Positions 52,145 to 63,674 are shown, numbered from the stretch's first letter. The stretch: DNA of 63,899 nt from Paenarthrobacter nitroguajacolicus JCM 14115 (GCA_001313365.1 BBFS01000014.1:1-63899); one strand, 5' to 3'. A program made the numbers and translations. The notes: a model not told the origin generated them from the letters alone.

Positions 52145-53285
52145 GTGACTGAGCCCATTCTTGACGCTGCCCCTGCCCTTGACTTCGATCTGAAGAGCCT
52201 TCCCAAGGTTTCCCTCCACGATCATCTGGACGGAGGACTCCGCCCGGCCACCATAATCGAGCTGGCTGAGGCCGCCGGCCACACCCTGCCCTCCACCGAT
52301 CCGGTGGCGCTGGGTGAATGGTTCCGTGAATCCGCGGACTCCGGTTCGCTGGTCCGCTACCTCGAAACGTTTGACCACACCGTCGCCGTCATGCAGACCA
52401 AGGAAGGCCTGTTCCGGGTCGCCAAGGAATTCGTGGAGGACCTGGCCGAGGACGGCGTCGTGTACGGCGAAGTCCGGTGGGCTCCTGAACAGCACCTGCA
52501 GCAGGGCCTGACGCTGGACGAAGTTGTGGAAGCAGTCCAGACCGGGCTGGAAGCCGGCATGGATTCCGCCGAAGAGCGCGGCCAGCAGATTCAGGTCGGG
52601 CAGCTCATCACTGCCATGCGCCACGCTGATCGTGGTCAGGAAATCGCCGAGCTGGCCGTCCGCCACCGCGCCAACGGCGCGGTCGGTTTCGACATTGCCG
52701 GCGCTGAAGACGGCTTCCTCCCGTCCCGCTTCAAGGACGCGTTCACCTACCTGGCCGAGAACAACTTCCCGGCAACGGTCCACGCCGGCGAGGCTGCCGG
52801 CCTGGAGAGCATCCAGTCTGCCTGGTGGACGGCCGTGCCTGCGCCTTGGCCATGGCGTGCGGATCGCCGAGGACATCTCGGTGGAGTTCGAGGACAACTC
52901 CGACGACGACGGCGAGGACACCATCGGCATGGTGACCATCGGCAGCGTGGCAGCATGGGTTCGCGACCGCGGAATCGCCCTTGAAATCTGCCCTTCCTCC
53001 AACCTCCAGACCGGTGCCATTTCCGGCTTTGGCGACGGCATCGAAAGCCACCCGGTGGACATGCTCTTCCAGCTCGGCTTCAACGTCACCATCAACACTG
53101 ACAACCGCCTCATGAGCGGCGTGACGCTTACCGACGAGTTCGAACTCCTGGTGGAGACCTTCGACTACGACCTCGATGATCTGCTCGAGCTGACGCTCAA
53201 CGCGGCCGAGGCAGCGTTCCTGCCGCTGGACGAGCGTGAAGCCTTGGTTGAGTACATCAACGATGCCTACGCCAACCTCGGCTAA
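52145..53285 (+). CDS. add: Adenosine deaminase
   Basis: Converts adenosine to inosine. Zinc and catalytic residues: LPKVSLHDHLDGGLRP (two His), VYGEVRWAPEQHL, TVHAGEAAGLESIQSAL (His and catalytic Glu), LRLGHGVRIAED and NTDNRLMSGVTLTDEFELL. About 380 residues. GTG 52145. One frame break near 52825 (VDGRALRLGHG). Completes the nucleoside uptake and salvage group together with cdd and deoA. Its last 23 bases overlap the mazG start. Confidence 0.95.
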
Positions 53286-53981
53286 CGATTCCAGCCTCCC
53301 GGAGCTGCATGGGTCCACAGCAGTCGGGGGGGAGCTGCTGGGGGGGACCATTGCTGCCTTGCGGGAGCACTGCCCGTGGATGGGCGCCCTGACCCACGAG
53401 TCGCTGGTGGAGTACCTGATCGAGGAAGCCTACGAAGTGGTTGATTCGATCGAAGCCGGTGCTGTTGATGAGGAGCTCCGCGGCGAGCTGGGCGATGTGC
53501 TGCTTCAAGTAGTGCTTCATGCCCGGCTCGCCGAGGAGCGCGGCAGCTTTGATTTCGGGGACGTGGCGCGCAGTATCAATGCCAAGATGGTCCGGCGAAA
53601 CCAGCACGTCTTCAAGGCCGACGGTTCCCTGCAGGAGAGTTTCCCGGCCAGCGTCGAGGAAATCATCGTTAAGTGGGACGCCGCCAAACGCGCGGAGAAG
53701 CCGGAGCGGAAGGACCCCTTCGAGGGGATCCCGCCGCACCTGCCGGCGTTGGCAGGAGCGCAGAAGTCCTTCGACCGGGCAGTCCGCGCCGGCATGCCCG
53801 TTGACACCCAAAGCCGACTGGCCGCCGTCGGACTTCCTGTCATTCCGGCCTCGGAAGAGGCGCTGGGGGGGGAGCTGCTGCTCGCCATCGTCGCGGGTGC
53901 CCGGGAGCAAGGACTCGACGCCGAACGGGCCTCCGTGCCGCAGTTCGATCGTTTCAGAACAACCAGGCGCAGCCTTCATGA
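53263..53981 (+). CDS. mazG: MazG-family nucleoside triphosphate pyrophosphohydrolase
   Basis: Hydrolyses abnormal or excess NTPs to NMPs. The helical MazG core is visible: LGTIAALREHCPWMGALTHESLVEYLIEEAYEVVDSIEAGAVDEELRGELGDVLLQVVLHARLAEERGSFDFGDVARSINAKMVRRNQHVF, with the Mg-binding E-E-E-D pattern (EEAYE and ELGDVL). About 239 residues. ATG 53263 lies inside the end of add. A lost C near 53932 shifts the frame; the corrected end is TGA 53979-53981. Confidence 0.9.
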
Positions 53982-54013
53982 CGTGAGCCGTTGGAAGCCG
54001 TGCCGTAACGTAA

Positions 54014-55401
<1,388 letters not shown>

Positions 55402-55534
55402 TAACCGGTGGCTATGGTGGAAAGACCATGGCCGCCGGTTCTGTGTTTAACTCCGGTTCTGTTCACCACAGGCCAGGTCAGCAACAGCAAGCGCAGCAAC
55501 CCGCCAGGCAAGCACCGGGCATTACAGGAGTGTC

Positions 55535-56273
55535 ATGGCCACCCGTCGTCCAAAGGTACCCAGGGCCGACGCCCTTGGTCGCCCGTCAAGTGGTGCCCGT
55601 CCGTCTAGTGGTGCCCGTCCGGTCGGTGCATCCGGCGGGACCGGCAAGGGTTCTGAAGGCGCAGGTTCCGAGGGCGCCGACGTCATCAAGGCCGAGTTCG
55701 GCGGGCCGCGGGCTTCGTCAAAGACATCGACGGCGGCGGTTGGCGCCAAAGCCCCTGGCAACAGCAAGACGCCCACCGGTACCAAGGCGGGCAAGGAGAG
55801 CAAGCCGGCAGGCACTTCCACGAAGGCTGCGGACAAGGGCACGGAAAGACCACGGCCCGGGGCGAAGGATGACCGGGAGCTGGATCCCGTACCGGCCAAG
55901 GCGTTCTCCGGCCGGATGCTCGCACTGGCTGTCGTGATGATTGCCATCACTATCCTGCTGGCCCCCACCGTGAAGATTTTCCTCGAGAAACGCGCCGAAA
56001 TTTCAGCGCTGGAAGCGGAAATTGCGAGCAGGAAAGCGGAGCAAACCGAGCTGAACAAGCAGCTTTCCCGGTGGCAGGACCCCAACTACGTGAAACAGCA
56101 GGCCCGCGACCGCATTAACATGGTTATGCCGGGTGAAACAGGTTACTGGGTGTTTGGGGGGAGAAGAAGCCGCCGGCACACCGGGTGGCCGCACCGGCTC
56201 CGGATCGTCGGCAAACCCGGAGAATCTGCTGGGTGGACGCTCTCTGGGAGTCAATCAGACGATCGGCAACTGA
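55535..56273 (+). CDS. FtsB/DivIC-like septum formation initiator
   Basis: Cell-division protein of about 246 residues. A long disordered N-terminus rich in Ser, Gly, Lys and Ala with two copies of RPSSGA (about residues 17-28) precedes one membrane helix (MLALAVVMIAITILLAPTVKIFL), an extracellular coiled coil (EKRAEISALEAEIASRKAEQTELNKQLSRWQDPNYVKQQARDRINMVMPGE) with the family's YVKQQAR motif, and a Gly-rich tail. ATG 55535 with AGGAG. One break at the G run near 56156. Follows eno as in most actinobacteria. Confidence 0.87.
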
Positions 56274-56347
56274 CTAGACGCGGTGCCCGCCGCCGTCGTG
56301 TCGCATGGGACGCGACAAAAGGGGGGGCAGGAAGGTTGGCAGCGCAA

Positions 56348-57006
56348 GTGGAAGAGAACACGGCAGCCGTGCCGCAGGAATCCCGCCAGCCATCAGCACA
56401 CGATCTTGAGGTACTCAGCCGACAGCTGGGCAGGCCGGTCCGGGATGTTGTCGAGATCCCGGCGAGGTGCGTCTGCGGCAACCCCTTGGTGGCAGCGACA
56501 GCCCCCCCGGCTCAGCAACGGAACACCGTTTCCCACCACGTTCTACCTGACCCACCCGGTCATCACTTCAGCGGTGTCCCGCCTTGAAGCTGGCGGGCTC
56601 ATGAACGAGATGAACGAGCGACTGACCGCTGACCAGGAGTTGGCCGGCGCCTACCATGGCGCGCACGATGCCTACCTGCAGGCCCGCAACCAGATCGCTG
56701 ATCGTTCCGGCACAGGGGCAGTGCCCGAGATCGACGGTATCTCTGCGGGCGGTATGCCCACCCGCGTGAAGTGCCTGCATGTCCTGGTGGGGGGGCATTC
56801 TTTGGCTGCCGGGCCGGGCGTCAATCCGCTGGGGGGACGAGGCACTGGATGCCATCACTGAATGGTGGACCAAGGACCGCTGCTATTGCGACGGCGCCTG
56901 GGACACAGCCGGCGAGGCTCCTTCACGGGATTTGAGCCGCCATGGTCCGCAGGGGCTGCCTGACATCGTGGGGGCGTCCCGCGCCGGTGCGGAAGTCCAA
57001 GATTGA
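56348..57006 (+). CDS. DUF501 domain protein
   Basis: About 219 residues. DUF501 features: DLEVLSRQLGRPVRDVVEIPARCVCGNPLVAATAPRLSNGTPFPTTFYLTHP, then MPTRVKCLHVLVGHSLAAGPGVNPLGDEALD with conserved Cys and His that suggest metal binding, and CYCDGAWDT near the C-terminus. GTG 56348 with AGGAAGG upstream. Frame breaks near 56503, 56793 and 56835. Lies between divIC and ppx as in related genomes; function unknown. Confidence 0.85.
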
Positions 57007-57033
57007 ATCCCTTGACGAGCAGGAAGGCACTGC

Positions 57034-58001
57034 ATGAGCCGCGTGGCTGCCATTGACTGCGGTACCAACTCCATCCGGCTGCTTATCGCTGATGTCTCAG
57101 ACGGACTACCGGATGCGCAGGGTCCGCTGACCGACGTCGTGCGTGAAATGCGCGTGGTGCGGCTGGGCCAGGGCGTCGATGCCACGGGCGAGCTGGCTCC
57201 GGAGGCCTTGGAGCGCACCTTTGCTGCTACGCGGGACTACGCCCGGCTCATCCAGGAACACGGTGCCGAACGAGTCCGTTTTGCCGCTACTTCGGCAACT
57301 CGTGATGCCAGTAACCGCCAGGTCTTTGTGGACGGCATCCGGGATCTCTTAGGCGTACGGCCAGAGGTCATTTCAGGTGACGAGGAAGCTGCGTTGTCCT
57401 TCGCGGGGGGGCCAGCAGCGTCCTGCCGGCCACGGGGGGGAGGACGCCATCCTGGTGGTGGACCTGGGCGGAGGGAGTACCGAATTCGTACTGGGCGACT
57501 CCAGCGGCGTTATCGCAGCGCGCTCGGTGGACATTGGGTGCGTGCGGTTGACTGAACGTCACCTTCGCAGCGATCCGCCCACGGCTGCGCAAATCACCGC
57601 AGCAGAGGCCGACGTCGATGCCGCACTTGATCTTGCCGCTCAGGCGGTACCGCTCGACCGCGCCACAGCGGTGGTTGGGGGGGTCGCTGGTCCATCACCA
57701 CCATCACCGCGCACGCGTTGGGCCTGAGCAAATATGAGCCGGCCGAATCCACGGTGCTTCGCTGGATGTCGAAACCATCACCGACGCCTGCACCAGCCTG
57801 CTGGAAATGACGCGCGAAGAACGTGCTGCCCTTCCCTATATGCACCCGGGACGCGTGGATGTGATCGGAGCGGGTGCTTTGGTTTGGCGCCGCATTCTGG
57901 CACGGATGGAAACGGTCAGCAACGGAACCATTCGCGCGGCTGTTTCCAGCGAGCACGACATTCTTGACGGCATCGCCCTGAGTATCCGGGACGGCGAATG
58001 A
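57034..58001 (+). CDS. ppx: Exopolyphosphatase / ppGpp phosphohydrolase (Ppx/GppA)
   Basis: ASKHA-fold phosphatase of about 322 residues, the short form lacking the HD domain. Motifs: VAAIDCGTNSIRLLIADV (phosphate 1), RFAATSATRDASNRQVFVDGI, EVISGDEEAALSFAGA, ILVVDLGGGSTEFVLGD (phosphate 2) and AVVGVAGSITTITAHALGL. ATG 57034. Frame breaks near 57407-57440, 57682 and 57762. The stop overlaps the downstream protease start as ATGA. Confidence 0.92.
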
Positions 58002-59348
58002 CGTTGCGGCACCGACGCACCCTGTCCGCTGCGCTTGCCACCATGTTGGCCGGCGGGGGGGCGCTTGCAGGTGCGCTGTTGTCCGCGCCGGCAGCCAACG
58101 CGGATGCTTGGCGCGACAAGGAGTACTGGCTCAAGGAATCGGGTGTCACCAACGCCTGGCAGGTGTCCAAGGGTGCCGGCGTCAAGGTCGCGATCATCGA
58201 TAGCGGTATTGACGGAAGCCACCCTGACCTCAAGGGCGTTGTAGTCGGTGGGACGGATGTCTCCGGGGGGGCCGGGGGCTCCGAACGGACAAAAGAGTAT
58301 CGGCGCCAAGACCGAACACGGCACCCTGGTGGCTACCATGCTCGCCGGGCGCGGCCACACCACGCCCACCCCGTCGCCGTCGCCATCGGCATCAGGGTCA
58401 GCAGCTCCAAAGCCGGCCGCACCTCCACCGCCACCCACCACCCCCCGCCCGCCGGGGGGACCGGACGGGATCACGGGCGTGGCGCCCGAAGCGGAGATTC
58501 TCGCCATCTCAACGTGGCTCGGTTCGCCCAACCCGGGCGGCAAGACGGACCAGGAGCAAATACCTGAAGCCGTGCGCTGGGCGGTGGACAACGGTGCCAA
58601 GGTCATCAACATTTCCCTCGGCAGTACTTCGCCGGATTGGCCGCAGAGCTGGGACGCAGCGTTCCTGTACGCGGAGCAAAAGGATGTGGTGATTGTTGCC
58701 GCAGCGGGAAACCGGGTGGGTGGCAACGTGCAGGTTGGTGCCCCCCCGGCAACTATTCCCGGCGTCCTCACGGTAGCCGGGTTGGATGGTGAGGGACGCG
58801 CCAGCGTCGACTCATCGTCCCAGGGCATCAGTATTGGAGTAGCTGCTCCGGCGGAGAAACTGGTGGGCGGCATTCCCGGTGGTTCGTATGCCGAGTGGGC
58901 AGGAACGTCCGGAGCGGCACCCATCGTTTCAGGTGTGGCAGCACTGATCCGTTCCAAGTGGCCGGAAATGAGCGCTACCCAGGTCATCAACAGGATCGTC
59001 AGCACTGCCAAGGATGCCGGCGCCCCAGGCAAGGACCCCCTCTATGGGTATGGCATCCTCAACGCTGAGGCCGCGCTGAAGAACGACGTACCCACCACCA
59101 GCACCAACCCCTTGGGTTCCATCGCGGACTGGATCCGCGTCCACCGCCGCGGCGTCTTCAGCGAACCCTCACAAGCGCCCGTGGCGAGTCCTACCAGCGC
59201 CGCTCCGACGCTTGCCGATCCGACTGTCCCCGTCGCGAAGACGCCGGCCACCGTGGACGAAGCCCTTCCTGCCGCCGTCGTGCTTGGTTTTGGAGCGTTG
59301 TTCATTGCCCTCGTTGCAGGTGCCGCGGTCCAGCTGCGAAGGTCCTAA
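57998..59348 (+). CDS. Membrane-anchored subtilisin-like serine protease (mycosin-like)
   Basis: Secreted S8 protease of about 450 residues. A signal peptide (LSAALATMLAGGALAGALLSAPAANA) is followed by the catalytic domain: Asp in VAIIDSGIDGSHPDL, His in KTEHGTLVATMLAG, oxyanion region VIVAAAGN, Ser in WAGTSGAAPIVSGVAALI. A Pro/Ser/Thr-rich insert (TPTPSPSPSASGSAAPKPAA and PPPPTTPRPPGG) follows the His region. The C-terminus has a Pro/Ala/Thr linker, one membrane helix (AAVVLGFGALFIALVAGAAV) and QLRRS, as in mycosins. Frame breaks near 58055-58075, 58265-58300. No ESX genes are nearby; it is coupled to ppx by ATGA. Confidence 0.85.
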
Positions 59349-59423
59349 GGGACCCGCCAGTAGCCACTGAGGAGGCCGAAACAGGCGCCCTTTTGAAGGT
59401 GGATCCGCCTGCCCGGAAGTAGT

Positions 59424-59454
59424 TAGTGAAGATTTTCACAAAGTACTGTACTCT
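59424..59454 (+). promoter_or_regulatory. ndh promoter with Rex-like operator
   Basis: TAGTGAAGATTTTCACAA (59424-59441) matches the Rex box TTGTGAA-N4-TTCACAA except for one base in the left half. The -10 element TACTCT (59449-59454) ends six bases before the ndh ATG, so the Rex-like site covers the -35 region. Repression at high NAD+/NADH ratio would follow. Site identity is inferred. Confidence 0.6.
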
Positions 59455-59460
59455 GGACTC

Positions 59461-60921
59461 ATGGCAACCACCCCAGAGCTCATTGACCGTCCCCCGGGTT
59501 CTCGTCGTCGGCGGCGGCTACGTCGGCCTGTACGTAGCACTCAAACTGCAGAAGAAGATCGCGAACGCAGGCGGAATCGTCACCGTCGTTGATCCACTGC
59601 CGTACATGACCTACCAGCCCTTCCTCCCGGAAGTAGCCGGTGGCAACATCGAGGCACGCCACGCCGTCGTCTCCCATCGTCAGCACCTCAAGCAGACTGA
59701 GCTCATCCAGGGCCGCGTCACCAGCATCGACCACGCCAACCGGACCGCGGTTATCGCCCCGTCCGACGGCGGCGAGAACTTCGAGATCCCGTACTTCGAC
59801 GTCGTGATCGCAGCCGGCGCCATCACCCGCACGTTCCCCATCAAGGGACTCGCGGACAAGGGCATCGGCCTGAAGACCATCGAGGAAGCCGTTGCACTTC
59901 GCAACAAGGTGCTGGAGCGCATCGAATCAGCTTCCACCATGACTGACCCCGCAGAGCGTGCCAAGCGCTGACCTTCGTTGTGGTGGGTGGCGGCTTTGCC
60001 GGCATCGAATGCCTCACCGAAATGGAAGACCTCGCCCGCGCTGCTGTGCGCAACAACCCCCCGCATCCGCCAGGAAGAAGTCCGCTTCATCCTGGTTGAA
60101 GCCATGGGCCGCATCATGCCCGAGGTCACCGCCTCGCAGGCCGAGTGGGTTGTGGAGCACCTCCGCAGCCGCGGCATCGAAGTACTCCTGAACACTTCCC
60201 TTGACAGTGCCGAGGGCAACCTCAAGCTGATCAACCTCCCGGACAAGACCCCCCCGCCGGTGAAGTTGAAGCAGACACCCTGGTATGGGCTGCCGGCGTG
60301 CAGGCCAACCCGATGATCCGCTCCACCGACTTCCCGCTGGAACCGCGAGGCCGCGTTCGCGTCCTGCCTGACCTGCGCATCGCAGGCGATGAAGGCATCG
60401 TGGAGAACGCCTGGGCAGCCGGCGACATCGCCGCTGTTCCGGACCTCACGGGCAAGGGTCTGCCGGACGGCACCTGCGTCCCCCCCAACGCCCAGCACGC
60501 CCTGCGCCAGGCCAAGAAGCTCGCTAAGAACCTCTGGGCCTCCCGCTGGGACAAGCCGCTGCACGACTACAAGCACAAGAACCTCGGTGCTGTAGCCGGT
60601 TTCGGCGAGTGGAAGGGTGTTGCAAACATCAACCTGCTCGGCCGCATCGGCCTCAAGGGCGGCCTCGCCTGGCTGGCCCACCGTGGTTACCACGGCATGG
60701 CGATGCCCACGGTGGAACGCAAGTTCCGCGTGATCCTCGGCTGGATCCTGGCCTTCTTCGCCGGCCGCGACACCACGCCGCTGATGGACCTGGACAACCC
60801 GCGCGGTGCCTTCGTGGCCGCAGCGACGCCTGCTCCCAAGCCTGCTGCCGCTCCGGCACCGGTGGAAGCCAAGCCGGTTGCCGAGGAAGTCAAGACTCCG
60901 GTAACTGCTGACGCCAAGTAG
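59461..60921 (+). CDS. ndh: Type II NADH dehydrogenase
   Basis: Non-proton-pumping NADH:quinone oxidoreductase, about 486 residues, peripheral on the inner membrane face. Two dinucleotide folds: VLVVGGGYVGLYVALKLQ (FAD) and LTFVVVGGGFAGIECLTEMED (NADH). Other motifs: PYMTYQPFLPEVAGG, LVWAAGVQANPM, AAGDIAAVPDLTGKGLPDGTCVPNAQHALRQAKKLA, and the C-terminal amphipathic RVILGWILAFFAGRDTTPLMDL. An Ala/Pro/Lys-rich tail ends the protein. ATG 59461, leaderless. Frame breaks near 59493, 59968, 60058, 60250 and 60482. Confidence 0.95.
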
Positions 60922-60927
60922 TACACG

Positions 60928-60967
60928 CTCGACGGCGGCCGTCCCCTTGCGGGGGGATGGTCGCGTC
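60928..60967 (+). terminator. Imperfect hairpin after ndh
   Basis: CGACGGCGGCCGTCCCC pairs imperfectly with GGGGGGATGGTCGCGTCG around TTGC. A second small repeat (GGCGTTTAACGCC) follows. No T run. Confidence 0.5.
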
Positions 60968-61013
60968 GGCGTTTAACGCCGTCGCCTGGGCGGGCGCGCT
61001 AAAGCTGCCCCCC

Positions 61014-61019
61014 TAGACT
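61014..61019 (+). promoter_or_regulatory. -10 element of the leaderless ACT-GNAT gene
   Basis: TAGACT ends six bases before ATG 61026. Confidence 0.5.
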
Positions 61020-61025
61020 GTTGCC

Positions 61026-61956
61026 ATGTCCGGTGAAACTGATCTGAAGACGCTCCTGGAGTCGCTTCATCCCGTAGCCCGCGATGGCGAATACGTATAC
61101 GCTCTTTGGCCGCACGGCCGGCCTTTGGAAGGTGGCATCGAAGCGGCAGTTCGCGAAGCCGAAGGCCTAACGGTAGTCCTTCACCGCGACGAAGCCGATT
61201 CTTTGGGCCTTAGCTACGATTTCGTGGCCACATGGATCACGCTCCAGGTCCATTCGGCTTTGGAAGCCGTGGGGGCTCACTGCTGCTGTCAGTGCTGCGC
61301 TGACGCACGCGGGGATCAGTTGCAACGTCCTGGCAGGTTTCCATCACGATCACCTGTTGGTGCCGTCGGAGGACGCGGGCCGGGCCATGGACGTGCTGCG
61401 GCTTCTTGCCCGCGGCGTGGTTCTGCGTTCGGAGCGGCCCGAGGACCGGGCCGAGATCCTGGAACTGACTGCACGGGCGTTTTCTGTCTCCCCCCCGGTG
61501 ACCGGTGAACCCGTTGAAGGCACGCCGATTGAAGTGGGGCTCTTGCGAGAGCTTTTTGAGTGCAGCGAGTACGTCCCGGAACTCAGCATCGTGGCGGAAA
61601 TGGGCGGTGAAATCGTGGGTCACGCCATCAGTACGCGGGGGGGCTGGGTGGGAGAGCTCGAAATGCTGGGCTTGGGTCCCATAGGCGTGCTTCCACCCTT
61701 CCAGCGGCGCGGGGTTGGTTCGGCGTTGATGCGCGAGACGGCGGCTCGTGCCACGGCACTCGGAGAACCCGGAATCGCCTTGCTCGGCAGCCCTCTCTAC
61801 TATCCGCGTTTCGGCTATGTGCCAGCCACCTCCATGGGCGTTGAACCGCCTGAGGCGATGTGGGGCGAGCACTTCCAGCTTCTACCCCCCCTACCGGAAT
61901 GGCCCGACGCGTCCGGGGGCACCTTTCGCTACGCCGCGCCATTCAACCGGCTCTAG
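61026..61956 (+). CDS. ACT-like domain fused to a GNAT N-acetyltransferase
   Basis: About 309 residues. The first 130 form an ACT-like regulatory domain of the COG3602 type (DLKTLLESLHPVARDGEYVYALWP; TVVLHRDEADSLGLSYDFVATWITLQVHSALEAVGLTAAVSAALTHAGISCNVLAGFHHDHLLVP). The rest is a GNAT acetyltransferase (VVLRSERPEDRAEILELTARAF; LSIVAEMGGEIVGHAISTR; LGPIGVLPPFQRRGVGSALMRETAARATALGEPGIALLGSPLYYPRFGYVPA) with the Q/RxxGxG/A acetyl-CoA loop. One break near 61270 is a G run of 5 where 4 restores the frame; after correction there is no stop between domains. Substrate unknown. Confidence 0.8.
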
Positions 61957-61977
61957 CTGGGATACCATGGTCCGGGC

Positions 61978-62051
61978 GCCCCAGTAGCCCAATTGGCAGA
62001 GGCAGCGGACTTAAAATCCGCGTGTTGTGGGTTCGAGTCCCACCTGGGGCA
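61978..62051 (+). tRNA. tRNA-Leu (anticodon UAA) with a short variable arm
   Basis: Acceptor GCCCCAG pairs fully with CTGGGGC, the D arm starts at GCCC, the anticodon stem-loop is GCGGA-CTTAAAA-TCCGC (anticodon TAA), the variable loop is only GTGTT, and the T arm is GTGGG-TTCGAGT-CCCAC with discriminator A. The CCA end is not encoded. UUA-reading leucine tRNAs normally carry a long variable arm, so the 5-base arm is odd; the anticodon assigns it to leucine. Confidence 0.9.
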
Positions 62052-62160
62052 CAGACGCAAGGTGAGAGCTCTTTCTCCCTTCCTGTGCACGGTTCTCCTC
62101 TTCAGTGACTTTTCCCAGCAAGCTCGTAGATTCCCCCACAGGCAACGAGTGTTATAGGGA

Positions 62161-62176
62161 TGTGACCTGAATCACT
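62161..62176. promoter_or_regulatory. CRP/GlxR-like site upstream of the amino-acid binding protein gene
   Basis: TGTGACCTGAATCACT fits the cAMP-receptor consensus TGTGA-N6-TCACA with one mismatch. It lies about 105 bases upstream of the lipoprotein start, suitable for an activator. The region 62052-62278 otherwise shows no gene. Confidence 0.55.
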
Positions 62177-62278
62177 TATGTTCCCGGGGGGGCAATTGCA
62201 CTAGTTTGAGTCTTAATCAGGAACACCTGAGTAATCGCATCAAAGGCAGTTCGCACCTTTCGATCGAGGAGACAACGA

Positions 62279-63646
62279 ATGTTTGATCTTTCCCCCAGCG
62301 GCGCCCCGAGCCGCCAAGCTAACCGCGCTTGGCATTGGGGGGGTCGCTCTCTTGGCCACAGCTTGTGGTGGGTCTTCGACACCTACCCAGACTGGGTCTC
62401 AATCCGCCGCCGCGGCAGGTATCGCCTGCCCGGCACCGAGCGGCGGGGGGCGGGGGGGCCGGCAACAGCCAGGCTGCCACCAACACGGGACCTGTACCTC
62501 CCTCGACCACCACCACGGCTACGCCGCTTAAGCTTGGATCGCTCCTGCCGACAACGGGGTCGCTGGCGTTCCTCGGCCCGCCTGAAATTGCCGGTGTCAA
62601 CCTCGGCGTCAAGGAAGTCAACGACGCCGGTGGCGTTTTGGGTGCCCCGGTGGAAGTAACCCACCGCGACTCCGGTGACACCAAGACCGACATCGCCACG
62701 CAGTCCACCACAGCCTTGCTGGGCCAGGGTGTGAGCGCAGTAATCGGTGCGGCCTCGTCCGGCGTTTCCAAGACGGTCATCAACCAGATCACGGGCGCCG
62801 GCGTCATCCACTTCTCCCCCCCGGCGAACACCTCACCTGACTTCACCACATGGGATGACAAGGGCCTCTACTGGCGCACGGCACCGTCCGACGTCCTGCA
62901 GGGCAAGGTCCTCGGCAACTACATGGCTACCTGTGGTGCCCAGACTGTTGGCATGATCGTTCTCAACGACGCCTACGGAACCGGTCTGCAGAAGAACGTC
63001 AAGGAAGCTTTCGAGGCAGCCGGCGGCAAGGTTGTTGCAGAAGAACTCTTCAACGAGGGTGATTCACAGTTCAGCAGCCAGGTGGACAAGGTCCTCGCAG
63101 CCAAGCCCGATGCGATCGCGTTGATCACCTTCGACCAGGCCAAGAGCATCGTCCGCTGATGACCGGCAAGGGCGTCAAGCCCACGCAGCTGTTCATGGTT
63201 GACGGCAACACCTCGGACTACAGCAAGGACTTCCAGGCAGGCACCATGAAGGGCGCACAGGGAACCATCCCCCCCGGTACGTTCGCCAAGGACGCCTTCA
63301 AGCAGAAGCTCCTCGCGATCGATCCCGCCCTGAAGGATTACAGCTACGCAGGCGAGTCCTATGACGCCGTGAACCTGATTGCGCTGGCATCTGAGGCAGC
63401 CAAGAGCACCAAGGCACGGACATCGCGGCCAAGCTCAAGGAAGTCTCTGAAGGCGGCGAGAAGTGCACCGACTTCCCGTCATGCGTCACCCTGCTCCGCG
63501 AGGGCAAGGACGTTGACTACGACGGCCAGTCCGGTCCGGTAACGTTCTCCGATGCCGGCGACCCCACCGAGGCATACATCGGTATCTACGAATACCAGGA
63601 CGACAACACCTACAAGCCGGTCCGCGAAGAGTTCGGCAAGCTCTAA
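62279..63646 (+). CDS. Branched-chain amino acid-type ABC substrate-binding lipoprotein
   Basis: LivK-class receptor (Peripla_BP_6), about 455 residues. The lipoprotein signal is KLTALGIGGVALLATACGGSS, followed by a Ser/Thr/Ala/Gly-rich linker. Body: LKLGSLLPTTGSLAFLGPPEIAGVNLGVKEVNDAGGVLGAPVEVTHRDSGD, AVIGAASSGVSKTVINQITGAGVIHFSPANTSPDFT, KPDAIALITFDQAK, GESYDAVNLIALA and CTDFPSCVTLL (two Cys). GAGGAG precedes ATG 62279. Frame breaks near 62292, 62440-62455, 63158 and 63417. No permease or ATPase genes follow before the terminator, so the transporter partners must lie elsewhere. Confidence 0.9.
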
Positions 63647-63674
63647 GCTGAACGCCAGCTAGACCGCAGTTAGC

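Noticed and set aside
57998..59348. Type VII secretion locus
   Set aside because: Only the protease resembles a mycosin; no EccB/C/D/E or WXG100 genes lie in the window.
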